Of a stretch of DNA of 64,000 bases, positions 1 to 8,541 are shown one piece after another. Source of the DNA: Streptomyces sp. Z26 (GTDB lineage: Bacteria > Actinomycetota > Actinomycetes > Streptomycetales > Streptomycetaceae); assembly GCF_003665095.1 (NCBI RefSeq), contig NZ_RCHV01000002.1, positions 2,117,501 through 2,181,500 of the forward strand, in the 5' to 3' direction. The notes beneath the pieces were generated by a model, which made no database searches, had not been told where the DNA came from, and saw nothing but the letters and a program-made list of their open reading frames with translations. A program made the position numbers and the translations under genes. Each line of letters opens with the position of its first letter. Position 1 is the stretch's first letter.

Positions 1-366
1 GGAAGCCGCACCGGCCCGGCCACCGCTGCGGTAGCGGGTGTGGACGCGGGCGCCGATCCGTTCGACGTCGGGCACCGCCGCGAAGATCTCGTCGGTACGC
101 TCGTCGCGCCCCGCCCGCTGGAACGCGCGGAACGCCTCCTCCCCCGTCCACTGCGAGTAGTGCAGCACCGAGCCGCCGTCCTCGGCCGCGTAGAGGCCGT
201 ACGCGAGCAGGTCCGGGGTCGGCCACGGGCGGGCCGCCCAGGTCGCGGCGATCGCGTCGACCGTGGCGGCCTGCCGGTCCGGACCGGACGTGCGCCACCG
301 GCTGAAGACGGCCACCCCCAGGTCGGGGCGGTCGGGGCGGGGCGGGGTGCGGACGACGGCGGTCAC
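1..366 (-). CDS. ABM-domain (antibiotic biosynthesis monooxygenase-like) protein, 3' end cut off
   Basis: The reading frame begins with GTG at 364-366, has a GAGGAG ribosome site 6 nt upstream, and stays open to the window edge (122 codons, no stop). The segment LHYSQWTGEEAFRAF is typical of ABM domains, the small ferredoxin-like alpha+beta fold seen in quinol monooxygenases and polyketide-tailoring oxygenases. A short conserved N-terminal part with RPDLGVAVFSRW precedes it. Codon use matches the neighbours. The substrate cannot be told: many such proteins are stand-alone and uncharacterised. The C terminus is missing, so a second ABM repeat cannot be excluded. Confidence 0.7.
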   Translation of the reverse strand, partial: MTAVVRTPPRPDRPDLGVAVFSRWRTSGPDRQAATVDAIAATWAARPWPTPDLLAYGLYAAEDGGSVLHYSQWTGEEAFRAFQRAGRDERTDEIFAAVPDVERIGARVHTRYRSGGRAGAAS

Positions 367-507
367 GGCGGCTCCTCGGGTGCGGTCTGCGTACCGGCGC
401 GTACCGGCGCCGACCACCCTGCGGCTTGAAGTCCGGTTCAGGTCAACCGGTCCGGATCGACCGGTTCGGGCGCCCCGACCGGGACCCGTTCGGACCGGCA
501 GGCCCGT

Positions 508-1539
508 TCAGACCGGCAGGACCGGGTAGCCGCGCAGCGGCGGGGGCTCGGTGGGGCGGTGACGCGCCGCGAGGGCGAGGGTGACGGCGACGGACGCGGC
601 GGCCCAGACGGCGAGCGTCCACAGGGGCCCGGCGAGCGCGTGCGCGTCGAAGTAGACGGTGTTCCGTACGGCGCTGACACCCGCGCCCGGCGGCAGCCAG
701 GAGCCGATGGCGCTCCAGAAGCCGGGGATCATGTGCTCCTGGTAGGCGCCGCCCGCGCTGGGGTTGCCCAGCACCACCAGCAGCACGATGGCCAGCCCGA
801 TGCCGAACACGCCGCACAGCGTCTGGAGCGCGATCGTGAGCGTGCACGCGGCGAGGACCACCAGCGTGCCGATGCCCCACAGTTCGGGGAGGTGGCCCGG
901 GAGGGCGCCGAGCACCGGGCCGACGATCACCGCGCCGCCCAGCCCGGACACGACGGCGTACACGGCGGACACCAGGAGCCGTACGACGGCCCGCCGCACG
1001 GTGGCGGGGCGCGCCCCGGCGGTGACGCCGAGCATCGCGGCGGCCAGGTAGCCGCCGACGAGCCAGCCGACGACGAGGTAGAAGGCCGTCAGGCTGCCGT
1101 TGTCCTGTCCGCCCGCGGGCGCGATGTCGACGGTGCGCAGCGTGCGGTCCTGGTCGCGGGCGAGCGAGCGGCCGATCTCCGTGACGGCGGAGGTGACGGA
1201 GCCGCCCGCGCCGGAGGCGACGAGCAGGGTGTCGCGGCGGCCGTCGGGGTCCATGACGTACGCGCCGTCGGCGTCGCGCCGCATGACGCGGGCGCGTGCC
1301 TCGCCCTCGTCCCGTACGACGGTGCTGCGCACCGGTCCGCCGGGCAGCGCGTCGAGGCGGTCGGCGACCTGCTGGGGCGCGACGACGGCGAGCGGTACGC
1401 GACGGGGCTCGGGGTGGTGGAACGCCCCGACGTAGCTGAGCAGGAAGCCGAGTTGGACGAGCAGGACACCGAACATCAGCAGGAACGCGCGGGGTGTGAT
1501 CGCGTCGCGCAGCTCGGCGAGGAGGAGGCTGTGGCGCAT
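508..1539 (-). CDS. DUF3533-type multi-pass membrane protein
   Basis: A 343-residue protein with one membrane segment near residues 17-37, a soluble external stretch to about residue 150, then a cluster of four to five hydrophobic segments and a last one near 310-330. This one-plus-many layout is the architecture of DUF3533/ABC-2-permease-like proteins (relatives of YhgE/Pip and SNG1). They are presumed to act in export or in cell-envelope processes; the substrate is unknown. ATG start at 1539. No ATPase gene is adjacent, so it is probably not a classic ABC permease. The family assignment rests on topology and general likeness. Confidence 0.65.
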   Translation of the reverse strand: MRHSLLLAELRDAITPRAFLLMFGVLLVQLGFLLSYVGAFHHPEPRRVPLAVVAPQQVADRLDALPGGPVRSTVVRDEGEARARVMRRDADGAYVMDPDGRRDTLLVASGAGGSVTSAVTEIGRSLARDQDRTLRTVDIAPAGGQDNGSLTAFYLVVGWLVGGYLAAAMLGVTAGARPATVRRAVVRLLVSAVYAVVSGLGGAVIVGPVLGALPGHLPELWGIGTLVVLAACTLTIALQTLCGVFGIGLAIVLLVVLGNPSAGGAYQEHMIPGFWSAIGSWLPPGAGVSAVRNTVYFDAHALAGPLWTLAVWAAASVAVTLALAARHRPTEPPPLRGYPVLPV

Positions 1540-1587
1540 GGGGAAACGTATCCTTACAGGCGATTTGCCCCATGCTTACCCGATGCG

Positions 1588-1626
1588 GTCCCGGCCGGGC
1601 GGCGCGGCGCGCTGCCCGGCCGGGAC
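1588..1626 (-). terminator. GC-rich inverted repeat downstream of lpmP
   Basis: Two perfectly complementary 13-nt arms (1588-1600 and 1614-1626, starting GTCCCGGCC) enclose a 13-nt loop. The hairpin lies just past the LPMO stop codon on the minus strand. There is no U-tract, as is common for Streptomyces terminators. Confidence 0.55.
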
Positions 1627-1683
1627 ACGGACCACCGGCCGCCGCGCGCGGCCGTCCGACCGCTCGCCCGACCGGCCGCCCCG

Positions 1684-2310
1684 TCAGAACTCGACGTCGG
1701 CGCAGGAGTAGAACGCGTTGGAGGTGTCCGCGACGTTCCAGACCCCGACGATCAGGTGGTGGCCGGACTTGTCCGGCAGCTTGCCGTCGTGGGTCTCCTT
1801 CTCGGCGGGCTGCTCGCCGTCCATCGGCACGGTGAGGAACGGCTCCGGCTCCAGGTCGGCGCGGGTCAGCTTCTTCGCCGGGTCCCAGCCGTCCTTCGTG
1901 ACGAAGTACTGGTAGTCGGTCGTCGAGTGGCGGGCGGTGTTGGTCCAGCTGAACGTGTGGTCCGCGCCCGGCTCCAGCTTGGTGGTGGGCCACTCGCCGT
2001 CACGCGGGTCGTCCAGCGCGGCGAAGCCCTCGTTGCCGCCCGCGCATATGGTGCCGTCCTCGGGACCCGCCCCGGGGAAGCCCTTGGGGCCCTCGACGCT
2101 CTGCGGCTCGTTCTCGACGGCGCCGCAGTCGGCGACGTCGCCCTGGGCGCAGTGGACCTGACGGCTGGTCGGGGAGTCGGCGTAGCCGTGCCCCTGGGCG
2201 GAACCGGTGGTGACGAGGACGGTCGCCCCGGCGATGCCCATGGCGGCGACGGCGGTGGCGACGGCCTTGCGCCCGACGGTGGCGCGCTTGACGGAGGTGC
2301 TCTTGCGCAT
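1684..2310 (-). CDS. lpmP: AA10 lytic polysaccharide monooxygenase (LPMO), secreted
   Basis: A 208-residue secreted copper monooxygenase that cleaves chitin or cellulose oxidatively. Residues 1-40 are a signal peptide (basic start, hydrophobic core, ending GSAQG). Cleavage would expose His41 in HGYADSP, the N-terminal histidine of the copper brace; the second brace histidine is likely in ADHTFSW. No extra carbohydrate-binding module follows, so this is the single-domain form. The ATG at 2310 was chosen because it precisely heads the signal peptide; an upstream in-frame extension has none of those traits. It stands divergent from cslA, as in other streptomycetes, where this LPMO is linked to glycan deposition at hyphal tips. 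The dre-like sites upstream also suggest chitin/GlcNAc control. Confidence 0.9.
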   Translation of the reverse strand: MRKSTSVKRATVGRKAVATAVAAMGIAGATVLVTTGSAQGHGYADSPTSRQVHCAQGDVADCGAVENEPQSVEGPKGFPGAGPEDGTICAGGNEGFAALDDPRDGEWPTTKLEPGADHTFSWTNTARHSTTDYQYFVTKDGWDPAKKLTRADLEPEPFLTVPMDGEQPAEKETHDGKLPDKSGHHLIVGVWNVADTSNAFYSCADVEF

Positions 2311-2395
2311 GCCTGCTCCAGTGATGTGGGGGGTCCGCACGGGTACGAGCCGTACCGGCGGGCGCCGGTCGTGCTCACGTACGGCTCCGGTCCGG

Positions 2396-2411
2396 ACTGG
2401 TCCAGACCAGG
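2396..2411 (-). promoter_or_regulatory. dre-like (DasR) / chitinase-promoter-type operator near the lpmP start point
   Basis: The 16-mer ACTGGTCCAGACCAGG is close to the DasR-responsive element (ACTGGTCTAGACCACT type). It also contains TGGTCCAGACC, the repeat described in Streptomyces chitinase promoters. It overlaps the expected transcription start of lpmP: a -35 TGGACA (plus 2442-2447) and a -10 TAGCGT (plus 2418-2423), separated by 18 bp on the minus strand. Confidence 0.65.
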
Positions 2412-2440
2412 CCCACGACGCTAACGCCGGGTCTTCCGCC

Positions 2441-2454
2441 ATGTCCAGACCAAT
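2441..2454 (-). promoter_or_regulatory. Second dre-like half-conserved site overlapping the lpmP -35
   Basis: ATGTCCAGACCAAT repeats the core of the site 43-45 bp away and overlaps the putative -35 hexamer of lpmP. It is less symmetrical than the first site. Paired copies of this element are usual in chitin-regulated Streptomyces promoters. Confidence 0.5.
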
Positions 2455-2879
2455 GGCGGAACAGCGGCGGGACGGGGGCGGCGCACCGCCCCGAGATGCC
2501 GCGCGACGACGGAAAGCAGCCCCGCTGACCTCCCGTCAGCCGTAACACACCGGCCATCCCCGCTGCACGAACCGCCGACACTTCCGTCACATCGTGCGCG
2601 CCGAAAACCCTGCACAGGGCGCGAATACGGCAAATGCTTGTTGCACCGGAGCGCCCTCTCACGGGAGCCTGCCCTCTGGTCACCGCCCCTGGGAAGGCCG
2701 GAACACGAACACACGGCACTCCCCGCACCGGCCGACATGTGTGCGCGGCGTGGAACCGGAGAACGTACTCCTCAGTCTCAGCGGATGGCGGCCCGGACCG
2801 CCGTGTCCGGGACGGTGGGGCACGGACGCGGAGCGAGGACGACGAGCGCGGCGGACGCGCGTGTGGGGGGGAAGTAGAG

Positions 2880-5177
2880 ATGACGTCGACACCCGACGGC
2901 CCCTGGCTGCCCGAGCGGCCGGACGACGCCCCCTTACCCGAGGGGGGTTCGCCACGGGAGGCGCCGCGCGTACCGCGCCAGCCCACGGCGCCGTCGCCGC
3001 CTTCGTACGGGCCACCGCACGACGCGCCGCACGGCCCGCCGTACGGCCCGCCGTACGGGCCACCCTCGTACGAACCGCCCCGCCAGCACGGCGGCGACCC
3101 GGCCCCCGCGCCCCGCCAGCCGCGCTTACCGCGCCCCCGGTCCGGCCCGGCGCACGCCGCGCCCGCCCCCGCGCGGCCGCCCGCCGAGGACGACGACCCG
3201 ACCCGGACCACCCGGCTGCGGCTCCCGCGCCACCGCCGCCCCGACCCGGCGGGCGACGACCCCGGCACCGCGCCCCACGCCACGCCGGGCCGCGCGACGC
3301 GCTGGCCCCGCAAGGAACTCCCCCGCTACGACTACGAGCACTACAGCCGCCTCGCGGGCCCCCTCTCCCAGCCCGACCGGGACCAGCCGTACCGCGTCCG
3401 CTACCGCAGCCTGCTGGCCGACGAACCGCACCGCGTCCGGGCCGCGTTCCTCCTCTGCCTCGCCCCGCTGCTCTCCGCCGGGCTGCTGCTCTGGCTGATG
3501 CAGCCCCAGCACTGGACCGAGCGCGACAACGGCGAGGTCTCCGACCTGGTGCTGAAGCTCGACATCGTGATGCTGGTGTCGATCGGCCTCATCGAGCTGT
3601 TCCGCACGCTGAACGTCATATCCAACGCGCACGCCACCCTCGTCGCCCGCGACCCCGTCCCGGTCGTGCCCGAGCCGGGCACCCGCGTCGCGTTCCTCAC
3701 CTCGTTCGTGCCGGGCAAGGAACCGCTGGAGATGGTCACGCGGACCCTGGAGGCGGCCGTACGCGTCCGGCACCGCGGCACGGTGCACGTGTGGCTGCTC
3801 GACGAGGGCGACGACCCGGAGGTGAGGGAGGTGTGCCGGCGCCTGGGCGTACGGCACTTCTCCCGCAAGGGCGTGGCCCGCTGGAACCAGGAGAAGGGCC
3901 CGCACCGCGCGAAGACCAAGCACGGCAACTACAACGCCTGGCTCGACGCGCACGGCGACGACTACGACTACTTCGCGTCCGTCGACACCGACCACGTCCC
4001 GCTCCCCAACTACCTGGAGCGGATGCTGGGTTACTTCCGCGACCCGGACGTCGGCTTCGTCATCGGCCCGCAGGTCTACGGCAACTACGACAACTTCGTC
4101 ACCAAGGCCGCCGAGAGCCAGCAGTTCCTCTTCCACGCCCTGATCCAGCGGGCGGGCAACCGCTACGAGGCGCCGATGTTCGTCGGCACCAGCAACGCCG
4201 TGCGGATCAGCGCCCTGAAGGGCATCGGCGGGCTGTACGACTCCATCACGGAGGACATGGCGACCGGCTTCGAGATGCACCGTTCGCGCAACCCGGGGAC
4301 CGGCAACCGCTGGCGGTCGGTCTACACCCCGGACGTGCTCGCCGTCGGCGAGGGCCCGAACGCCTGGACGGACTTCTTCACGCAGCAGCTGCGCTGGTCG
4401 CGGGGTACGTACGAGACGATCCTGACGCAGTACTGGCGCGGCCTGTTCACCCTGGGCCCCGGCAAGCTGTTCAACTACACGATGCTGATGATCTTCTACC
4501 CGATCTCGGCCCTGAACTGGATCCTCGCCGCCCTCAGCTGCGCCCTCTTCCTCGGCGTCGGGGCGTCCGGCGTACAGATCGACCCGACCATCTGGATGAT
4601 GCTCTACGGCAACGCCTCGGCCCTCCAGATCGGCCTCTACGTGTGGAACCGGCGGCACAACGTCTCGCCCCACGAGCCCGAGGGCTCCGGCGGCCTGGCC
4701 GGGATGCTGATGTCGGCGCTGTCCGCGCCGATCTACGCGCGGTCGCTGTTCGACACGGTGCTGCGGCGCAAGAGCGGGTTCGTGGTCACCCCGAAGGGCG
4801 ACTCCGCGAGCCCGGACACGTTCTTCGGCACGTTCCGCGTCCACCTGTTCTTCATCGCGGTCTTCGGCGGCTCGTTCGTCGGCTCCGTCTTCCTGGGCCA
4901 CGACCACCCGGCGATGCTGACGTGGGCGGCGCTGGCGATGCTGATCACCGCGGCGCCGATCATCGGCTGGCGCGTCACCCTCCACGCGGAGCGCAAAAAG
5001 CGCAAACATGGACGTACCAGACGGCGGAGCGGTCGGCGCGGGGCCCAGGGCCAGGACGGACAGGGCCCCCCGCCGGGCGGGCCCCCGCCGCCCGGCACGG
5101 ACCCGGCAGCCCGCCCGGACCCGTCCGCGACCCACGACGAGACCATGCAGACCGCCCTTGGGGGACGTGACCAATGA
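2880..5177 (+). CDS. cslA: Cellulose synthase-like glycosyltransferase CslA
   Basis: A 765-residue GT2 membrane glycosyltransferase that makes the beta-glucan-like polymer at hyphal tips. Residues 1-165 are a Pro/Gly/Tyr-rich cytoplasmic region (YGPPYGPP repeats). Two membrane segments follow near 188-206 and 223-241. The catalytic domain then shows DEGDD (308-312), the DxD motif DTD (369-371), TED (457-459) and QQLRW (502-506). More membrane helices and a basic, Pro-rich tail end the protein. The ATG at 2880 has a strong ribosome site; the open frame extends upstream but without a better start. Its stop overlaps the glxA start (ATGA), so the two are translationally coupled. No PilZ domain was recognised. 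Confidence 0.95.
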   Translation: MTSTPDGPWLPERPDDAPLPEGGSPREAPRVPRQPTAPSPPSYGPPHDAPHGPPYGPPYGPPSYEPPRQHGGDPAPAPRQPRLPRPRSGPAHAAPAPARPPAEDDDPTRTTRLRLPRHRRPDPAGDDPGTAPHATPGRATRWPRKELPRYDYEHYSRLAGPLSQPDRDQPYRVRYRSLLADEPHRVRAAFLLCLAPLLSAGLLLWLMQPQHWTERDNGEVSDLVLKLDIVMLVSIGLIELFRTLNVISNAHATLVARDPVPVVPEPGTRVAFLTSFVPGKEPLEMVTRTLEAAVRVRHRGTVHVWLLDEGDDPEVREVCRRLGVRHFSRKGVARWNQEKGPHRAKTKHGNYNAWLDAHGDDYDYFASVDTDHVPLPNYLERMLGYFRDPDVGFVIGPQVYGNYDNFVTKAAESQQFLFHALIQRAGNRYEAPMFVGTSNAVRISALKGIGGLYDSITEDMATGFEMHRSRNPGTGNRWRSVYTPDVLAVGEGPNAWTDFFTQQLRWSRGTYETILTQYWRGLFTLGPGKLFNYTMLMIFYPISALNWILAALSCALFLGVGASGVQIDPTIWMMLYGNASALQIGLYVWNRRHNVSPHEPEGSGGLAGMLMSALSAPIYARSLFDTVLRRKSGFVVTPKGDSASPDTFFGTFRVHLFFIAVFGGSFVGSVFLGHDHPAMLTWAALAMLITAAPIIGWRVTLHAERKKRKHGRTRRRSGRRGAQGQDGQGPPPGGPPPPGTDPAARPDPSATHDETMQTALGGRDQ

Positions 5178-7180
5178 ACTACCGCCCGAGCCGCCGCACC
5201 CGTCGCCTGGCGATCGGCGCGGCGGCCGTGCTCGTACTGGCGGGTTTCAACGGCCCGGCGCTCTACAACATCGCCACCGACCAGTACCACGACTACAAGA
5301 TCGACCAACCCGGGTACAAGGCGGAGAACGGCCACTGGAAGGTCGTCGACATCCCGGAGAAGTACCGCGTGAACACCATCCACGCGGCCCTCCTCCAGAC
5401 CGGCAAGGTCCTGCTGGTGGCCGGTTCCGGGAACGACGCGAAGCAGTTCGACGCCGGTACGTTCCGCACCACCCTGTGGGACCCGGTGGCCGACACGTAC
5501 AAGAACATCCCCACCCCCGCCGACCTCTTCTGCACCGGGCACACCCAACTCCCCAGCGGCAACCTGCTGGTGGCGGGCGGCACCCAGCGGTACGAGTCGC
5601 TGGAGGGCGACGTCGACAAGGCCGGCGGCCTGATGATCGTCTACAACGAGAACCCCGACCGGGCGAAGACCCTCAAGAAGGGCACCCGCTTCACCGGCCG
5701 GAAGAACGGCAAGACGTTCGTCTCCAACTCCAACGTCCTCGTCCCCCGCGCCGAGAAGAAGTCCGACCCGGCGACCGGCGAGGTCGAGGTCACGCCCAAG
5801 AGCGCCCGCGTCTACGTCGAGTCGCCGGAGGAGGGCGAGGAACACCAGACCGGCACCCAGGACCAGTACCTCGTCGACGGGCTCCGCGGCGCCGACCGGA
5901 AGAACGTCTACGGCATCGCGCAGAAGCTGTCCTTCGACAAGAAGGACTTCCAGGGGATCAAGGACGCGTACGAGTTCGACCCCGTCGCCGAGCGCTACGT
6001 CACCGTCGACCCGATGGGCGAGGCCCGCTGGTACCCGACGCTGACCACCCTGGAGGACGGCTCCGTGCTGTCGGTCTCCGGGCTGGACGAGATCGGGCAG
6101 GTCGTCCCCGGCAAGAACGAGGTGTACGACCCGGACACCAAGAAGTGGGAGTACCTGCCGCGGACCCGCTTCTTCCCCACGTACCCCGCGCTGTTCCTCG
6201 CCCGCGACGGCAAGGTGTTCTACACCGGCTCCAACGCCGGGTACGGGCCCGCCGACAAGGGGCGCGTGCCGGGCGTCTGGGACCTGAGCACCAACGAGTT
6301 CCGCGAGGTGCCCGGCATGAGCGACCCGGACGTGCTGGAGACCTCCATGTCCGTGCTGCTGCCGCCCGCGCAGAAGCAGCGGTACATGGTGCTGGGCGGC
6401 GGCGGGGTCGGCGAGAGCGAGAAGGCGACCGCGAAGACCCGCATCGCGGACCTCACCCGCGACGCGCCGCGCTTCGAGGACGGGCCCGACCTGTACGCCG
6501 ACGCGCGCTACCCGAGCAGCGTGATCCTCCCCGACGACACCGTGCTCACCACGAACGGCTCCGGCGACTACCGGGGGCGCGGCGACAGCAACGTACTGAA
6601 GGCGTCGCTCTACGACCCGGAGAAGAACGAGTTCCGCGACGTCGCCGACCCGCTCGTGGGCCGCAACTACCACTCCGGCGGGCTGCTGCTGCCGGACGGG
6701 CGCGTCATGACGTTCGGTTCCGACTCGCTGTTCTCCGACAAGGCCAACACCAAGCCGGGCGAGTTCGAGCAGCGCATCGAGCTGTACACGCCGCCGTACC
6801 TGCACCAGGACGGCGAACGGCCCGAGCTGGAGGACGCGGGGAAGCCGCGGAAGACCGTGAAGCTGGGCGGCACGGTGGCGTACGAGACGAAGGACGCCGC
6901 GTCGGTGGAGAAGATGCGGCTCGTACGGCCGGGCGCCTTCACGCACGTCACCAACGTCGAACAGCGGTCCGTGGCCCTGGACTTCGAGCGGACGGCCGAC
7001 GGCCTGCGCGCCACCCTGCCGGACGACCCGTCGCTGGTGCCGCCGGGCTGGTACATGGTCTACGCCGTGGACGGCGACGGCGTGCCGTCCGAGGCGACCT
7101 GGGTGAAGGTGCCGGTCGACGCCTCGGCCCGCACCCACCGCACGACGGAGGAGGCGCCGCCGGTGACCCCGGGGGCGTAG
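5174..7180 (+). CDS. glxA: Radical copper oxidase GlxA (galactose-oxidase family)
   Basis: A 668-residue membrane-anchored oxidase that works with CslA in depositing the tip glycan. An Arg-rich start and one hydrophobic segment (about 11-30) anchor it outside. The Tyr-Cys cofactor partners align with galactose oxidase: Cys120 in FCTGHTQ and Tyr157 in LMIVYNEN. The other copper ligands are Tyr499-His500 in NYHSGGLL and His591 in FTHVTNVEQ. The first part is a kelch-like propeller; the end is the galactose-oxidase C-terminal Ig-like (DUF1929) domain. It overlaps cslA by 4 bp. All catalytic residues are present, so the enzyme should be active. The natural substrate is inferred from the known cluster. 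Confidence 0.95.
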   Translation: MNYRPSRRTRRLAIGAAAVLVLAGFNGPALYNIATDQYHDYKIDQPGYKAENGHWKVVDIPEKYRVNTIHAALLQTGKVLLVAGSGNDAKQFDAGTFRTTLWDPVADTYKNIPTPADLFCTGHTQLPSGNLLVAGGTQRYESLEGDVDKAGGLMIVYNENPDRAKTLKKGTRFTGRKNGKTFVSNSNVLVPRAEKKSDPATGEVEVTPKSARVYVESPEEGEEHQTGTQDQYLVDGLRGADRKNVYGIAQKLSFDKKDFQGIKDAYEFDPVAERYVTVDPMGEARWYPTLTTLEDGSVLSVSGLDEIGQVVPGKNEVYDPDTKKWEYLPRTRFFPTYPALFLARDGKVFYTGSNAGYGPADKGRVPGVWDLSTNEFREVPGMSDPDVLETSMSVLLPPAQKQRYMVLGGGGVGESEKATAKTRIADLTRDAPRFEDGPDLYADARYPSSVILPDDTVLTTNGSGDYRGRGDSNVLKASLYDPEKNEFRDVADPLVGRNYHSGGLLLPDGRVMTFGSDSLFSDKANTKPGEFEQRIELYTPPYLHQDGERPELEDAGKPRKTVKLGGTVAYETKDAASVEKMRLVRPGAFTHVTNVEQRSVALDFERTADGLRATLPDDPSLVPPGWYMVYAVDGDGVPSEATWVKVPVDASARTHRTTEEAPPVTPGA

Positions 7181-7198
7181 GCGCCCGGAACGGCACGC

Positions 7199-7253
7199 AC
7201 ACAGGCCGGTGGCCCGGTGCTCCCACGGGGAGCGCCGGGCCACCGGCCTGTGT
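7199..7253. terminator. Long bidirectional hairpin between glxA and cslZ
   Basis: Two arms of about 25 nt (ACACAGGCCGGTGGCCCGG... and its complement) pair with one non-Watson-Crick position around an ACGG loop. It lies between convergent genes and can stop transcription from both sides. Directly after it (7250-7303) the DNA repeats TACGGGTGCGGGCGGGCG imperfectly three times. Confidence 0.85.
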
Positions 7254-7300
7254 ACGGGTGCGGGCGGGCGGTACGGGTGCGGCGGGCGTACGGGCGGGCG

Positions 7301-8383
7301 TTACCGCTTGGCGTTGCGCGCCAGCTCCAGCGCGTACTCCGGATACCACTCGCCCGCCTTCGGGCCGCCCTTGCAGGCGCCGTCCGACTCGCCGGGCCGC
7401 TTGATCCAGAGGTACGCGTCGACCAGCTCGTCGCCGGTCTCCGTCGTCGGCACCTCACCGAGCGCCCGGCCCGGCGGGTTGCACCAGGACTCCGTGTCGT
7501 GGCCGCGGGCCGGGCCGTTGCCGTTCCGGCTGGTGTCGATGACGAACGGCTTGCCGCCGACCATCGACGACAGCTTCGTGCCGTACGCGGTGTTGGAGGC
7601 GGTCGTCTGGTAGTTCGACACGTTCAGCGCGAAGCCGTCCGCCTGGTCGATGCCCGCGCGCTTCAGCGGCTCGACGAGCCCGCCGGGGTCGCGGACCCAG
7701 TCCGGGTTCCCCGCGTCCAGGTACACCTTCGTGTTCGGCTGCTGCTTGAGCCTGCCGACGGCCTCCTTCAGCAGCGCGTACCGCTCCTCGTGGAACTGCC
7801 GCGGCGTGCAGCCCTCCTGGAGCAGGTGCGGCAGCGCGTCCGGCTCCACGACGACCGTGGCCTTCCGGTCCCCGATGCCCTCGACCACCTCGTCGAGCCA
7901 GGCGCGGTACTCGTCGCCGCCGCCCGCGCCGCCCTGCGAGTACTGCCCGCAGTCGCGGTGCGGCAGGTTGTAGAGGACGAGCAGCGCGCCGAGTTCGTCC
8001 TTCGCGGCGGCCTCGGTGAAGCCGCGCGTCTGTCCCCCGGGGTCCTCCACGCCGATCCACTCGGCCACCGGCTGGCTCGCGATCCGCTCGATCAGCTCGG
8101 CCTTCTCGGCGTCGTCCCGGTCGCGGTACTCGGCGACCTGCCGGGCCGCGCTGCCCTCGGGGTTGATCCAGTACGGCGCGTCGGCGCGCGACGGGGCCTT
8201 CGACTCGCCGTCGTCCTCGCCCGAGGAGTCGCCGCCGGAGGAGCACCCCACGAGGAGCACCGCCCCCGCCAACACCCCGCTCGCGACGGTCCGTACGCGG
8301 GCGGCGCGGCGCGCGCGTACGCGCGGGTGGGCACACGGGCGGGCGCGGCCGACCGCGCTGCGGCCGACGTCGGTGCCGTACAT
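7301..8383 (-). CDS. cslZ: GH6 family endoglucanase/cellobiohydrolase lipoprotein CslZ
   Basis: A 360-residue secreted beta-1,4-glucan hydrolase of family GH6. The N terminus is basic, then hydrophobic, with lipobox LLVGCSS and a Ser/Gly/Asp linker, so it should be a surface lipoprotein. Family motifs follow in order: YNLPHRDCGQYS (acid-assisting Asp), VVVEPDALPHL (catalytic acid region), YLDAGNPDWV and a C-terminal CNPPGRALG segment. The ATG at 8383 is preceded by GAGGGGGAG at good spacing; open sequence further upstream is a chance extension. It converges with glxA and is the third member of the csl cluster. Role: trimming or releasing the CslA product, by analogy with cellulose synthase operons that carry a hydrolase. 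Confidence 0.92.
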   Translation of the reverse strand: MYGTDVGRSAVGRARPCAHPRVRARRAARVRTVASGVLAGAVLLVGCSSGGDSSGEDDGESKAPSRADAPYWINPEGSAARQVAEYRDRDDAEKAELIERIASQPVAEWIGVEDPGGQTRGFTEAAAKDELGALLVLYNLPHRDCGQYSQGGAGGGDEYRAWLDEVVEGIGDRKATVVVEPDALPHLLQEGCTPRQFHEERYALLKEAVGRLKQQPNTKVYLDAGNPDWVRDPGGLVEPLKRAGIDQADGFALNVSNYQTTASNTAYGTKLSSMVGGKPFVIDTSRNGNGPARGHDTESWCNPPGRALGEVPTTETGDELVDAYLWIKRPGESDGACKGGPKAGEWYPEYALELARNAKR

Positions 8384-8541
8384 CCACTCCCCCTCGGAGA
8401 CGACCAGGTACCGGTCGCGCCCATCGTTGCACAGCGGCACGGCCCGTCGCGGGGGTTGTGGACGAGCCACCGCAACGCCCCCGAGCGCGCCGTACGGGCC
8501 GTCCGTGGCGGCGCCGCCACGGGCCCCGGCTGCCGGATCGT

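Larger units (their letters stand above)
2311..2879. other. Divergent lpmP/cslA intergenic region
   Basis: This 569-bp region separates two divergent genes. It holds the two dre-like sites and the putative lpmP promoter close to the lpmP side. I see no gene in the remaining part. The cslA start has a strong GGGGGGGAAG ribosome site at its right edge. No clear -10/-35 pair for cslA was recognised. Confidence 0.6.

Noticed and set aside
2594-5170. Very long plus-strand open frame parallel to cslA, and similar long frames opposite most genes.
   Set aside because: High GC leaves many frames open. These frames are Arg/Pro/Ala-rich with no domain likeness, and the overlapping frame has a known family.
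7250-7303. Regulatory repeat array between glxA and cslZ.
   Set aside because: The TACGGGTGCGGGCGGG copies are imperfect, short and lie after a terminator; probably slippage.
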